DNA of 64,000 bases from PoT sp049331405 (GCF_049331405.1 NZ_CP186274.1:9548001-9612000), one strand, 5' to 3'; counted from the first letter of the stretch, positions 36,463-45,690 are shown. The notes: generated by a model not told the origin, from the sequence alone. Program-made: numbers and translations.

Positions 36463-37038
36463 TTAGCCCTGCTGGTTATCTGCGGAATACACGTGCGAAT
36501 GCGGCGTGCTGTCGGCCCCGCCGAAGAGGCGACGGGCCTCGTGGGGTGCGAGGTAGGGGATGACCTCGGCCCCCGGAACGAATTCGCAGGTGATGCCTTC
36601 GAACGCGTGGGTCCGCATCACCGAGGCCATGACCTTGCGGTCGACGGTCAGGGGGATGTAGACCGCGGAGCCCTTCACGACGGCCGGCCAGTGCTGGTTC
36701 CCGAGCGCGTGGCCGAGCTCGACGCAGGTCCTGGCCAGGATCTCCGCGGGCTGGCCGAGGACGGCGTCGATCCGGAGGACCATGACCTCCTTGAGCGTGA
36801 CCCTCGCGACGATCGCCGTGCCGGCCGACTCATCCCAGGTGAGGATGTCGCCGTCCTGGACGCGGGTGCCGCGATCGAGGGCCACGGCGATCTCGACCCC
36901 CGTCTCGGTCTTGAGGCGGAAGCGGTTCTTCTGCGCCTGCCACTGGTCCAGGTGCAGCAGGTCGACCTCGGCCACCTCGAGCTTCCGGGACCAGTCCGGG
37001 TCCTTGATGTTGCCGAGCGGCTTCTCTACCAGGATCAT
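36463..37038 (-). CDS. ureE: Urease accessory protein UreE (nickel metallochaperone)
   Basis: A 191-residue UreE that brings nickel to the urease maturation complex. The peptide-binding N-domain covers about residues 1-80. The metal-binding domain has GHALGNQHWPAVVKGSAVYI, holding the conserved central histidine near residue 115. The C-terminal tail is short with HSHVYS rather than a long poly-His stretch. It is longer than usual (about 150) at the N-terminal linker and C-terminus. It lies 129 nt after ureC. Confidence 0.9.
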   Translation of the reverse strand: MILVEKPLGNIKDPDWSRKLEVAEVDLLHLDQWQAQKNRFRLKTETGVEIAVALDRGTRVQDGDILTWDESAGTAIVARVTLKEVMVLRIDAVLGQPAEILARTCVELGHALGNQHWPAVVKGSAVYIPLTVDRKVMASVMRTHAFEGITCEFVPGAEVIPYLAPHEARRLFGGADSTPHSHVYSADNQQG

Positions 37039-37167
37039 CGTTCACTCCCGCATTCGGCCCGACCGGCCGAATGGATGCTGGCCGGGACGGTCGCCTCGCG
37101 AGGGCGGAAGGCCGCATCCTCGCGAGGCTCGCCGGGCATGTCCTAACTCCAACCCGATCCGCCCCGA

Positions 37168-38886
37168 TCAGCAGAAGAAGTAGAGCTGATTGAGCGAGAT
37201 CGACTTGGGGGGTTCGACGGTCGCGTGGACGCCGTCGACCTTCACGGCGAAGGTCTGCGGGTCGACCTCGATCTTGGGCAGGAACGAGTTGCGGACCATG
37301 TGGTTCTTGGTCAGGACCCTGGTCTTGGAGACGGGCAAGACCATCCGCTCGAGGCCGTACTTCGACTTCACGTCGAGGTCGTAAGCGGCCCTCGAGACGA
37401 AGGTGACGCAGGTCTTCGACAGGGCCGAGCCCAGGGCGCCGAACATGGGACGATACATCATCGGCTGGGGGGTCGGCAGCGAGGCGTTGGGATCCCCCAT
37501 GTTCGCCCAGACAACAAAGCCCCCCTTGAGGACCATCTTCGGCTTGGCCCCGAAGAAGGCCGGCTCCCAGAGGACGAGGTCGGCGAGCTTGCCCGGCTCG
37601 ATCGAGCCGAGGGTGTCGGAGACCCCGGCCGTGATGCAGGGGTTCAGCGTCACCTTGGCGAGGTAGCGGAGGACCCGGAAGTTGTCGTTGCCGGGGGCGT
37701 CTTCCGGGAGCGGCCCGCGGGCCTTCTTCATCGCGTCGGCCGTCTGGATGGCGCGGAGGAAGGTCTCGCCGATCCGGCCCATCGCCTGGGAGTCGCTGCC
37801 GATCATGGAGATGGCCCCCATGTCGTGCAGGACGCTCTCGGCCACGATCGTCTCGGCGCGGACCCGGCTCTCGGCGAAGGCCACGTCCGAGGGGATCTTC
37901 GGGTTCAGGTTGTGGCAGACCATGATCATGTCGAACAGCTCGGCCACCGAGTTGACGCCGCAGGGGAGCGTCGGGTTGGTCGAGCTGGGCAGCACGTTGG
38001 GCTGGCCGACGACCTTGAGCAGGTCGGGCGCGTGGCCGCCGCCGGCCCCTTCGGAGTGGTACGTGTGGATCGTCCGGCCGTCGAAGGCCGCGATCGTGTC
38101 CTCCACGAAGCCCGACTCATTCAGGGTGTCGGTGTGGACGGAGACGCCCACGTCGTACTCGTCGGCGACGGAGAGGCAGGCCCGGATCGCGGCGGGGGTC
38201 GTGCCGTAGTCCTCGTGGATCTTGAAGCTGGAGGCCCCGGCGCGGATCTGCTCGATCAGCGGGGCGGGGGCGCTGGCGTTCCCCTTGCCGTGGAACCCGA
38301 AGTTGACCGGGAGCCCCTCGACGGCCCGGAGCATCATCTCCATGTTCCAGGGGCCGTTGGTGGTCGTCACGCCGTTGGTGCCGTCGGTCGGCCCGATCCC
38401 GCCCCCCCAGAGCGTGGTGATGCCGTTGGAGAGCCCCGCCCAGACCTGCTGCGGGCAGATGTAGTGGACGTGGGTGTCGTGCCCGGCGGCCGTCAGGATC
38501 AGGTGCTCGCCGGTGATCGCGTCGGTGGCGGTCCCCGTCAAGAGGCCCGGGGTGACCCCTTCCATCGTGCTGGGGTTGCCCGCCTTGCCGACCCCGACGA
38601 TCCGGCCGTTGCGGATCCCGACGTCGGCCTTGATCACGCCGAGGACCGGGTCGAGGATCGTGACGTTGGTGATGACGAGGTCGAGGCAGCCCGCCTCCTG
38701 GGTCAGCTGGCTGTCCGAGCCCATCCCGTCCCGGAGCGTCTTGCCGCCCCCGTAGACCAGCTCGTCGCCGTAGACCCGCAGGTCCTTCTCGATCTCGACG
38801 TAGAGGTCGGTATCCCCCAGCCGGATCTTGTCCCCGACCGTCGGGCCGAACAGGTCGGCGTATTGCTTCCGCGTGATCTTCGACAT
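37168..38886 (-). CDS. ureC: Urease subunit alpha
   Basis: A 572-residue catalytic subunit that hydrolyses urea to ammonia and carbamate. The nickel ligands are visible: H139-V-H141 in DTHVHYICPQQ, the carbamylated lysine K222 in FKIHEDYGTT, and His residues in YHSEGAGGGHAPDLL. The flap cysteine lies in MVCHNLNPKIPSDVAFAESR. Length is standard. It ends LYFFC. It begins 18 nt after ureB. All essential residues I can identify are present, so the enzyme is probably active. Confidence 0.98.
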   Translation of the reverse strand: MSKITRKQYADLFGPTVGDKIRLGDTDLYVEIEKDLRVYGDELVYGGGKTLRDGMGSDSQLTQEAGCLDLVITNVTILDPVLGVIKADVGIRNGRIVGVGKAGNPSTMEGVTPGLLTGTATDAITGEHLILTAAGHDTHVHYICPQQVWAGLSNGITTLWGGGIGPTDGTNGVTTTNGPWNMEMMLRAVEGLPVNFGFHGKGNASAPAPLIEQIRAGASSFKIHEDYGTTPAAIRACLSVADEYDVGVSVHTDTLNESGFVEDTIAAFDGRTIHTYHSEGAGGGHAPDLLKVVGQPNVLPSSTNPTLPCGVNSVAELFDMIMVCHNLNPKIPSDVAFAESRVRAETIVAESVLHDMGAISMIGSDSQAMGRIGETFLRAIQTADAMKKARGPLPEDAPGNDNFRVLRYLAKVTLNPCITAGVSDTLGSIEPGKLADLVLWEPAFFGAKPKMVLKGGFVVWANMGDPNASLPTPQPMMYRPMFGALGSALSKTCVTFVSRAAYDLDVKSKYGLERMVLPVSKTRVLTKNHMVRNSFLPKIEVDPQTFAVKVDGVHATVEPPKSISLNQLYFFC

Positions 38887-38904
38887 GGCGCAGATAGCTC
38901 CCGG

Positions 38905-39393
38905 TCAGGACTCGATCGACTTGAACCCCAGTTCCTTCGCCCGCTTCAACGCCGCGTCGTAGTTCGGGTGATAGTCGGGCGTGGGCCCGTCCCCCGTCCA
39001 GCCGTCGACCAGGTTATTGAACCCGAGGCAGAACCGCTTCCCGCCGAGGGGGACGAGCGTCACCTCCCGCTCATCGCCCGGCTCGAACCTGATGGCCGTC
39101 GTCGCGGGGATGTCCAGGCGCTTGCCGAAGGCCTGGGAGCGGTCGAAGGCCAGGTAGCGGTTGACCTCGAAGAAGTGGAAGTGGGAGCCGACCTGGATCG
39201 GTCGATCGCCCGTGTTCCGCACCTTGAGCGTCGTCGTCGGCCGGCCGACGTTCTGCTCGATCTCCCCGGGGGCGAGGATCACCCCCCCCACCGGGACCTT
39301 CCTCGTGCCCGCGGCGACGTGGGGAGACGCGTCGGGGTGCCCTTTCCAGTCGCCCACGCCGGGCTCGTCAGGTGCCTTCTCGGACTCGGCCAT
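38905..39393 (-). CDS. ureB: Urease subunit beta
   Basis: A 162-residue beta subunit. The core from about residue 37 (VPVGGVILAPGEIEQNVGRP) through VGSHFHFFEVNRYLAFDRSQ and RLDIPATTAIRFEPGDEREV is standard UreB. The first 36 residues (MAESEKAPDEPGVGDWKGHP...) are an acidic/Pro-rich extension not in short UreB proteins; a later start is not obvious. It lies between ureA and ureC with gaps of 41 and 18 nt. Separate ureA and ureB is the common bacterial three-subunit form. Confidence 0.95.
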   Translation of the reverse strand: MAESEKAPDEPGVGDWKGHPDASPHVAAGTRKVPVGGVILAPGEIEQNVGRPTTTLKVRNTGDRPIQVGSHFHFFEVNRYLAFDRSQAFGKRLDIPATTAIRFEPGDEREVTLVPLGGKRFCLGFNNLVDGWTGDGPTPDYHPNYDAALKRAKELGFKSIES

Positions 39394-39434
39394 GTTTCAC
39401 CTTCGATTCGAGGAGTGGAGAGGTGGGTGGGGTC

Positions 39435-39737
39435 TTACTTGATCGGCTCGTGGACGGTCACCAGGCGGCTGCCGTCGGTGAAGATCGCCTCGAGCTGCAC
39501 GAAGGGGATCATCTCCGGCACGCCTTCCATGACCTCGTCGCGGGTCAGGACGCTCGCGGCCTCGACCATGACCTCCTCGACGGTCTTCCCTTCGCGCGCC
39601 CCTTCGAGCGCCGCCGCGCAGATCACGGCCATCGACTCGGGATGATTGAGCTTGAGCCCTTTGGCCTTGCGCCTCAGCGCGATGTCGGCCATCTGATGGA
39701 TGATGAGCTTCTCGAGTTCCCGAGGGGTCAGGTGCAT
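39435..39737 (-). CDS. ureA: Urease subunit gamma
   Basis: A 100-residue gamma subunit, exactly the usual length. MHLTPRELEKLIIHQMADIA, LNHPESMAVICAAALEGARE and VMEGVPEMIPFVQLEAIFTD are all conserved. It is the first structural gene after the urea transporter gene, with a 36-nt gap. Confidence 0.97.
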   Translation of the reverse strand: MHLTPRELEKLIIHQMADIALRRKAKGLKLNHPESMAVICAAALEGAREGKTVEEVMVEAASVLTRDEVMEGVPEMIPFVQLEAIFTDGSRLVTVHEPIK

Positions 39738-39773
39738 TGGGTCTCACTCCGAGGCTGACAGGGGGCGGCCGGG

Positions 39774-40682
39774 TCAACGCTCCCCAGCGAAGATCCGCGT
39801 CTCCGCCCAGACGACCGCGAGAAGTATCCAGGACGCGGCCACGAACGGGGCCGTCAACGCGGGCAGGCCCGGCTCCTTCGGGAAGTATTCCGTCAGGAGG
39901 GTCGCGACCACGGCGGCCAGGATCGGCAGCGTCAGGCATCTCCGCTTCAGGAACAGGGCCATCGCGGCCAGCACCGCGTTGTAGCCGTAGATACCGATCG
40001 ACATCAGTTGCGTCGAATCGCCATGATAAGCCGCGATCGCCGTCCCGACCACCGAGCCGAGGAGGGCGATCGCCGCATGCCAGGGATTGCTCAGCGCGAT
40101 CCCGACCAGGAACATCGCGCCCGTGCCGACGCTGGCCCCCAGCATCACCTCGGCCTCGCCCCGCAAGACCTCGCTGAAGAACCCCGCGGCCTCGACCGGG
40201 GCCGCATCGGGGGCGACATCGATCCCCTTGCCGGATGCACCGTGCGCGATCGCCAGGATGGCCCAGGTGGTCACGACGAAGGGGCCGGTGTAGGTGGGGA
40301 ACGTCAGGAATCGGCGGGCGAGGTAGGTGACGAACGTCGAGGCGACGCAGCCGAGGACCAGCAGGACCCACGTCGCCGCGAAATTGGGGCGGAGGAAGAA
40401 CAGCGTGGCCAGGCCCACGAGGGTCGCGTTGAACCCATAAATCCCCTGCTCGATGTCGCCGGGATCGAAGGAAGCGACCCGGGCGACCAGGGGGCCCACG
40501 ATCGCGCCGATGATCGCCCCGATGAGCGTCACCGGCGAGGCGATCCCGATCCCGATCAAGAAGCAGAGCCCCGTCCCCGCGTGCCCCTGGAACATCACCT
40601 GGCCGACGCCACGGAGCACGATCAGGACCTCGGCCCACGCCGCTTCCCTGGAATTGGGCACGAACCTCGAAGCGACGGTCAT
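39774..40682 (-). CDS. Urea transporter (UT family)
   Basis: A 302-residue inner-membrane channel of the urea transporter family. It shows the inverted internal repeat of that fold: DIEQGIYGFNATLVGLATLF in the first half and QLMSIGIYGYNAVLAAMALF in the second. About ten membrane segments are visible. The first repeat is preceded by VMFQGHAGTGLCFLIGIGIA, the second by EVMLGASVGTGAMFLVGIAL, which is another repeat signature. ATG 40682 is chosen over a frame from 40760, whose Arg/Leu-rich extension is not family-like. It lies directly before ureA, so urea uptake and hydrolysis are co-expressed. Confidence 0.88.
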   Translation of the reverse strand: MTVASRFVPNSREAAWAEVLIVLRGVGQVMFQGHAGTGLCFLIGIGIASPVTLIGAIIGAIVGPLVARVASFDPGDIEQGIYGFNATLVGLATLFFLRPNFAATWVLLVLGCVASTFVTYLARRFLTFPTYTGPFVVTTWAILAIAHGASGKGIDVAPDAAPVEAAGFFSEVLRGEAEVMLGASVGTGAMFLVGIALSNPWHAAIALLGSVVGTAIAAYHGDSTQLMSIGIYGYNAVLAAMALFLKRRCLTLPILAAVVATLLTEYFPKEPGLPALTAPFVAASWILLAVVWAETRIFAGER

Positions 40683-40921
40683 ATGTGAGCACCGCACGAC
40701 TGATGCGATTTGGGGTCTAGTTCGGAGGAGTAATAGAGCAAGTGCCCAACCCCGAGTCAACCCGCTGGCAGAATTGTCAGGCCGATGGCACTCCCATCAT
40801 GGCCAACCCAAGTCGCATCCAGGAAAAGGCAATCCTCGAATCGAATCATTTCCATGGTTCCTGGTGGATCGCCTGGTCGTCGCGGCCCACGCCCCGGCGA
40901 TCCACCTCCTCGCCGAGTTCC

Positions 40922-41563
40922 TCACTCGCGGAAGGGGGTCGCCTCGATCATCGAGCAGAAGTTGGGCCGGACGTAGCCGGGGAGGAGCTTGGCGAGGACG
41001 TCGGCCTTCACGTTGCCGAAGGCGGTCTCGGGCTTGTGCGCGATCCCATCGGCGAACGCCTGGATGATCCTCGGCTTGAAGTTGACGCGGGGGAAGGCAG
41101 AGAGCACCTGCTCGCGGGCCTCGGCGGCGACGTCGTCATAGCCGAGGCCGAGGACGTCGAACTCCACGCCCGCCGTCACCAGGGCGACCTCGGGCTTCTT
41201 CCACTTCGGGATGCCAGGGGTCGTGTGCAGGGCGATGGCGTCCCAGACCACGTCGATCGAGCCCTCCGGCACGCCATGCTGCTTCAGGAAGTCGCGGGCC
41301 GCGTTGGCCCCGTCCACCTCGAACCGCTCGGTGGCGCTGCTGTACTTCTTCGTCAGGCCGAGGTCGTGGAAGATCGCCCCGATGTAGAGGAGTTCGGGAT
41401 CGTACTTCAGGCCCAGCCGTTTTCCCTGGAGCGAGCCGAACAGATAGACGCGCAACGAGTGGTCGAAGAGCAGGTCCGACTCGGTGTCGCGCACGAGTTG
41501 GGTGGCTTCCACGGCCATCTTGCTGTCGGGGATCGAGACGCCGGCGATCTGCCTGGGAAGCAT
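40922..41563 (-). CDS. HD-domain protein resembling cyanamide hydratase
   Basis: A 213-residue HD-superfamily metal hydrolase. The pattern FDHSLRVYLFGSLQGKRLGL, then YIGAIFHDLGLTKKYSSATE, then RFEVDGANAARDFLKQHGVP, then VWDAIALHTTPGI matches the fungal/yeast cyanamide hydratase (Ddi2-type) layout with metal-binding His, His-Asp and His. Those enzymes hydrate cyanamide to urea. ATG 41563 has AAGGAG upstream. The gene is between a GlxA-type regulator (95 nt upstream) and the urea transporter-urease operon (240 nt downstream), all minus strand. The cyanamide substrate is inferred; other HD hydrolases in this subfamily have unknown substrates. Confidence 0.7.
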   Translation of the reverse strand: MLPRQIAGVSIPDSKMAVEATQLVRDTESDLLFDHSLRVYLFGSLQGKRLGLKYDPELLYIGAIFHDLGLTKKYSSATERFEVDGANAARDFLKQHGVPEGSIDVVWDAIALHTTPGIPKWKKPEVALVTAGVEFDVLGLGYDDVAAEAREQVLSAFPRVNFKPRIIQAFADGIAHKPETAFGNVKADVLAKLLPGYVRPNFCSMIEATPFRE

Positions 41564-41658
41564 CGGTCTTCTCCTTACTGAAGACGAGGACGAAAAATCC
41601 AACGACAAACGTCAAACATTAAAGCGAAGGACAAACGGGCCGACCGGAGTGGGCCAGC

Positions 41659-42702
41659 TCAGGTGGATGGGGTGGCGCGGAACCGTTCACGATAGTCGCG
41701 CGGGGCGACGTGCAGCACCCTGACGAACGAGCGTCTCATGGCATCGGCGCTCCCGAAGCCGCATTCGCGCGAGATCCGATCGAGCCCGGCGTCTGTCTCT
41801 TCAAGGCGGCGACGCACGGCATCGATCCGCAGGCGCTCGACGAAGCGGGCCGGCGTGGTGCCGACCTCCTTGTGGAAGGCCCTCGCGAAGTTGCGGGCGC
41901 TCATGTGAGCCCGGACGGCCAGGTGCTCGACCGAGAGGTCCTCGGCCAGGTTCTCGGCGATCCAGGCCTGCAGGTCTCGCAAGGGGCGTCGATCCGCCGC
42001 CTGCATCTCGAGCAGGGGGCTGAATTGTGACTGCCCTCCCGGTCGGCGGACGAACAGGACGAGGTGTCGCGCGATCTCGAGGGCGGCATTCCGGCCGAGG
42101 TCCTCCTCGACGAAGGCCAGCGCCAGGTCCATCCCGGTCGTGACGCCCGCGGAGGTGTAGACCTTGCCGTCGCGTACGTAGATGGCGTCCGGCTCGACGT
42201 CGACGGCCTCATGCTCCAGGGCCAGGCGGTCGCACCAACGCCAGTGGGTCGTAGCCTTGCGCCCGTCGAGCAGGCCCGCGGCGGCGAGCAGGAACGCCCC
42301 AGTGCAGACCGAGCCGACCCGACGCGTCCTGGAGACGAGGCGCCTGATCTCCTCGAGGAGGCCTTCGTCCTTCGCCGCCTCCCAGGCGCCGACGCCGCCC
42401 GGGATGATGAGCGTGTCGATCTCGCCCCCCAGCTCGGACACATGCCGATCGGCGGCCAGCACAACGCCCCCCGATGTCCTGACGTTCAACTCCCTGGTGG
42501 AGGAGATCAACTCGATCCGATAGGCGCTCGGGGCCTGCAGGTCACCCCGCGCCTCGGGAAAGCAGGTGAAGACTTCCGAGGGCCCGGCAACGTCGAGGAG
42601 GTTCACGCCCGGGAAGGCGAGGATGGCCACCCGATGGGCCTTCTTACCCGTGTCCCGAGATCCCTTCGCATTCCGGTCGCCGCGGCCCGATGACTCGCCC
42701 AT
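41659..42702 (-). CDS. GlxA family transcriptional regulator (DJ-1/PfpI domain + AraC HTH)
   Basis: A 347-residue regulator. An N-terminal DJ-1/PfpI-like sensor domain occupies about residues 22-190 (VAILAFPGVNLLDVAGPSEV, DTLIIPGGVGAWEAA, VGSVCTGAFLLAAAGLLDGR with the elbow cysteine). The AraC-type double helix-turn-helix occupies about residues 240-340 (LSVEHLAVRAHMSARNFARA, ISRECGFGSADAMRRSFVRV). Related GlxA/FtrA-type regulators sense small metabolites and activate adjacent catabolic genes. The HD hydrolase gene is 95 nt downstream on the same strand and is the likely co-transcribed target. Confidence 0.9.
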   Translation of the reverse strand: MGESSGRGDRNAKGSRDTGKKAHRVAILAFPGVNLLDVAGPSEVFTCFPEARGDLQAPSAYRIELISSTRELNVRTSGGVVLAADRHVSELGGEIDTLIIPGGVGAWEAAKDEGLLEEIRRLVSRTRRVGSVCTGAFLLAAAGLLDGRKATTHWRWCDRLALEHEAVDVEPDAIYVRDGKVYTSAGVTTGMDLALAFVEEDLGRNAALEIARHLVLFVRRPGGQSQFSPLLEMQAADRRPLRDLQAWIAENLAEDLSVEHLAVRAHMSARNFARAFHKEVGTTPARFVERLRIDAVRRRLEETDAGLDRISRECGFGSADAMRRSFVRVLHVAPRDYRERFRATPST

Positions 42703-43767
42703 GCCTCACCTCCCCTCCCGCTGCTGCCCTCCCGGCGTCGTTGAGGGAATCATACTCACGACCCCTCCTGGCGGAAATGACGGATATCCGACAGTTCCTG
42801 CCAGACCTCGATTGCCGGCTCCCGCGAGGCCACCCGTTGACATCTGAATCCGTTCAGGCCACAAACTGGCGCATTCGCCGCTCCCGCCGGGCCTTGCATC
42901 TGGCTCACCTATCCATGTCGACGTATCATCCGTGTCGTAGGCCATTTGCCCTTGATGCGTGACAGGCCTGGCCCTGAAATCTTTCGGATCGCGCCGCGGG
43001 ACTGGCACGAGGCTTGCTTTCCCAACTCGCACCGAGTCGATCGCGGGCCTGTCACCCCGAGTCGGCGAGGCTGAATCTTGTCAATCCGGTGCAGAAGTCG
43101 AGGAAAATCGGCAGGGAATAGGTGCGGGACCGGGCTCGCCACATTAGGCTTTGCAACTCGGCACGGCGACTCGCAACGAATCAGGGCCGACGAAGGTCAC
43201 ATTTCGCCATGATGCTCGTGATCTAGGGTCCATCGCTCGAAGCGATGCCGGTTTCGCGACACGCGATTCTTTTCTCTGGGCAATTATTTTCCCGAGGCTT
43301 TCGCCGCGAGTCCGATCCAATCGAAGGAAAACCGGCTCGCTGGGAGCTTGTGAGGCAGGGAGCCGAGAGGTTTTGGTCAAGCTCGAATCCCCTTTCAGAA
43401 TCTTTCAAACGCCGCCGCGAATGACTCTCGTATTCAGATGAGGACCAAACTCAACCTTGGACATTGATTTCCCAATTGCGCAACGTTAACAACATCACTG
43501 CCTGGGACCTTGAACGAACTGGCCTGCCGAGTGATTGACTATTTGAGCTACGTCATGCTGTCGCGATGCAATCACCCGACCCCTGTTGCACGAGCCGGCG
43601 AAGTCCACGAGGGCCATGGTTTTGGACCTCGCGATTTCGCCCTAATCGTCGCGTAGTCGGTCGCTTTCACCCGGATCGCTCGAGGCCGAAGTGCCTTCGG
43701 GAATTCAGGTTTCACGTGGCCTGTGCCTTTTCCCGCTCTGACTCATTAGCTCTGAAGGAGCCGCATC
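42703..43767. other. Long intergenic stretch, no gene seen
   Basis: About 1.06 kb between divergent genes (GlxA-type regulator on minus, lipoprotein on plus). Composition drifts from GC-rich to AT-rich. Several frames of 60-100 codons exist on both strands but none has a ribosome-binding site with a recognisable domain. It must hold both promoters. No tRNA-like T-loop was found. Confidence 0.45.
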
Positions 43768-44172
43768 ATGCGTCGTCTGAAGTCGTGGTGGCAGTTTCCC
43801 GCGTTCCTGATCGTGACCAGCACCCTGGTCCTCTCCGGCTGCAACGAAGAGCCGGCGACCGACGCCACGCCGAAGGCCGGGTCGGAGAGCACCATCCACA
43901 AGCTCGAAGACAAGGCTGCTGAGATCGGCGAGAAGGCCAAGGATCTCGGTGCCAAGGCCGTCGACAAGACGGGCGAGGTCGTCGAGAAGGCCGGCGTAGG
44001 CATTGAGAAGGCCGGCGAGAAGCTCGAGAAGTCGGCTGCCGAGTCGGCCAAGGCGCACCTCGGCGAAACCGCCGGAAAGGTCGTCGAGAAGACGGGCAAG
44101 GTCGTCGAGAAGGCCGGCGAGAGCGTCGAAAAGGGCGGCCAGAAGCTCCAGGACGCCGTCAAGAAGGACTGA
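43768..44172 (+). CDS. Lipoprotein with charged 11-residue-type repeats (LEA/apolipoprotein-like helix)
   Basis: A 134-residue predicted lipoprotein. Signal MRRLKSWWQFPAFLIVTSTL with lipobox L22-S-G-C25. The mature part is almost one long amphipathic helix of recurring K-A/V-G-E-K-A units (AAEIGEKAKDLGAKAVDKTG, GKVVEKTGKVVEKAGESVEK). This is the composition of LEA-type desiccation proteins and of lipoproteins that lie along a membrane or cell wall. AAGGAG precedes the ATG. It stands alone with its own terminator. Proposed role in envelope protection is inference. Confidence 0.65.
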   Translation: MRRLKSWWQFPAFLIVTSTLVLSGCNEEPATDATPKAGSESTIHKLEDKAAEIGEKAKDLGAKAVDKTGEVVEKAGVGIEKAGEKLEKSAAESAKAHLGETAGKVVEKTGKVVEKAGESVEKGGQKLQDAVKKD

Positions 44173-44268
44173 GCCCGGTCAATGATTCGGAGCCCGGCCG
44201 CTCGGAGCCTTTCTTTCTAAGAAGGCCCGTTGAGGGCTGACCGAATTCTGGCTTCATCGAGATCCAGC

Positions 44269-44317
44269 ACGAGCCCCCGGCCGCGGCCAAATCCGCGACC
44301 GGGGGCTCGTTCGTTTT
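44269..44317 (+). terminator. Intrinsic terminator after the repeat lipoprotein gene
   Basis: ACGAGCCCCCGG (44269-44280) and CCGGGGGCTCGT (44299-44310), extended inside by CGCGG/CCGCG with one mismatch, then TCGTTTT. It lies between convergent genes and may serve both. Confidence 0.85.
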
Positions 44318-44327
44318 CCGGAGCTCC

Positions 44328-45446
44328 TCATTCGAACGAGAGGTAAGCCGAGTCGGGCTCGACCCCGAAGCCGAAGCCTCGGGGAGCTTCGACCTTCCCG
44401 TCCTGGTAGGTGATGGGGGGCCTGACGTAGGATGACGCGTAGAAGAGCGAAGCCTGGAAGTCGCAGGCGATGCGGTCGACCGGGAAGACGGACAGGCTCG
44501 ACGCCAGGCAGATCATCGCGGCCTGGCCGAGGTCGGTCTCAAGGTTCGAGCCGATCGCGCAGGACTTGCCCGCGGCCTGGGCGCGACGGGCCATCGCCAG
44601 CGAGTGGGTGAAGCCGCCGTTCTTGCCCGGATAAATCGAGAGGATGTCGAAGGCATCGAGGTCGATAGCCTCCTCGAGATGCCCCGGGGTGAAGACCGCC
44701 TCATCGGCCAGGATCGGCACCGGGACGCGTTTGCGGACCTTCGCCAGCAGGCCGATCCGATCGCGGGGCGTGGGTTGCTCGGCGAGTGCGAGGTTGAACG
44801 GGACGAGGGCCTCGATGGCTCGCACCGCGTCGTCGGCCGTCGCATGAGCCCCGTTGGCGTCGATGGTGAAGACGGGCTCGGGGCCGAGCCGCTCGCGGAC
44901 GGCCTTCAGCCGGGCCACGTCGTCGATGCCCGGGACGCCCGTCTTGAACTTGAGTGTCCGGACCCCGCGCTCCCAGAACTCGACGGCCAGCCGCACGGTC
45001 TCCTCGGGAGGATAGGCTCCGATGCTGACCCTCGTCGGGATCCAGGCCACCGACTCCCGATCGGCAACCAGGCTCGAGACCGAGACGCCCTGCGACCTGG
45101 CCCAGAGATCCCAGAGTGCGATGTCCACGGCAGACTTCGTGAACGAGTTCCCGTGCAGTTCCCGATCCATCCAGGCGAGGGCCTCCGACGGGTGGTCGAG
45201 GGTCGCCCCGGCGAGCTTCGGCCCGAGGAGGTTCTCGACGAACCACAGGCCCGTCTCGGCCGACTCGCCGCTCCAGACCGGCGCAGTCGCCCCCTCGCCG
45301 AACCCGAGCAGGCCGTCGTCCCCCTCCACCGTCACGCGGAGGTAGCGAGAGGCCTCGTGGCGGCCGAGATATGAGAGGATCGCGCCATCGAGTCGGACCG
45401 GATGGTCGACCACTCGGGCCTCGACCTTATGAATACGCAGGCTCAT
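44328..45446 (-). CDS. Enolase superfamily enzyme (muconate cycloisomerase-like)
   Basis: A 372-residue enzyme of the muconate lactonizing subgroup, which abstracts an alpha-proton from a carboxylate using Mg. The N-terminal cap begins MSLRIHKVEARVVDHPVRLD. In the barrel, TLKFKTGVPGIDD carries the catalytic KxK motif, FTIDANGAH, LALAEQPTP and PILADEAVF carry the three metal ligands (Asp, Glu, Asp), and LSIYPGKNGG carries the second catalytic lysine. ATG 45446 aligns with the family; the longer frame to 45590 is low-complexity. Dipeptide epimerase, o-succinylbenzoate synthase and cycloisomerase are all possible; no menaquinone or aromatic genes are nearby. Confidence 0.82.
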   Translation of the reverse strand: MSLRIHKVEARVVDHPVRLDGAILSYLGRHEASRYLRVTVEGDDGLLGFGEGATAPVWSGESAETGLWFVENLLGPKLAGATLDHPSEALAWMDRELHGNSFTKSAVDIALWDLWARSQGVSVSSLVADRESVAWIPTRVSIGAYPPEETVRLAVEFWERGVRTLKFKTGVPGIDDVARLKAVRERLGPEPVFTIDANGAHATADDAVRAIEALVPFNLALAEQPTPRDRIGLLAKVRKRVPVPILADEAVFTPGHLEEAIDLDAFDILSIYPGKNGGFTHSLAMARRAQAAGKSCAIGSNLETDLGQAAMICLASSLSVFPVDRIACDFQASLFYASSYVRPPITYQDGKVEAPRGFGFGVEPDSAYLSFE

Positions 45447-45690
45447 GGCAGAGGGTCCCGGAATGGCCAAGGAGGCCGGCCTCGGCGTCGAGGGCGGGCG
45501 GGGCAGGGGGCGGCTCCCTGCAGCATCGCTCGCGAGCCGGGGCGAGGCAAGTCCCTCGGCCCCATCCCTGTCGGCCTCCCCATCAACCATGAGACGTCAG
45601 CCCCTGTCGAGATAACCCTTGGACGGGGGGCTGCCGTCAGGGTACAAGGGTCGCGAGGATATCCCCGACCATGCATCCCTGGAGGCCGGC

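Noticed and set aside
37225..39645. 806-codon plus-strand frame opposite ureC and ureB
   Set aside because: It is antisense to unmistakable urease genes and low-complexity in translation.
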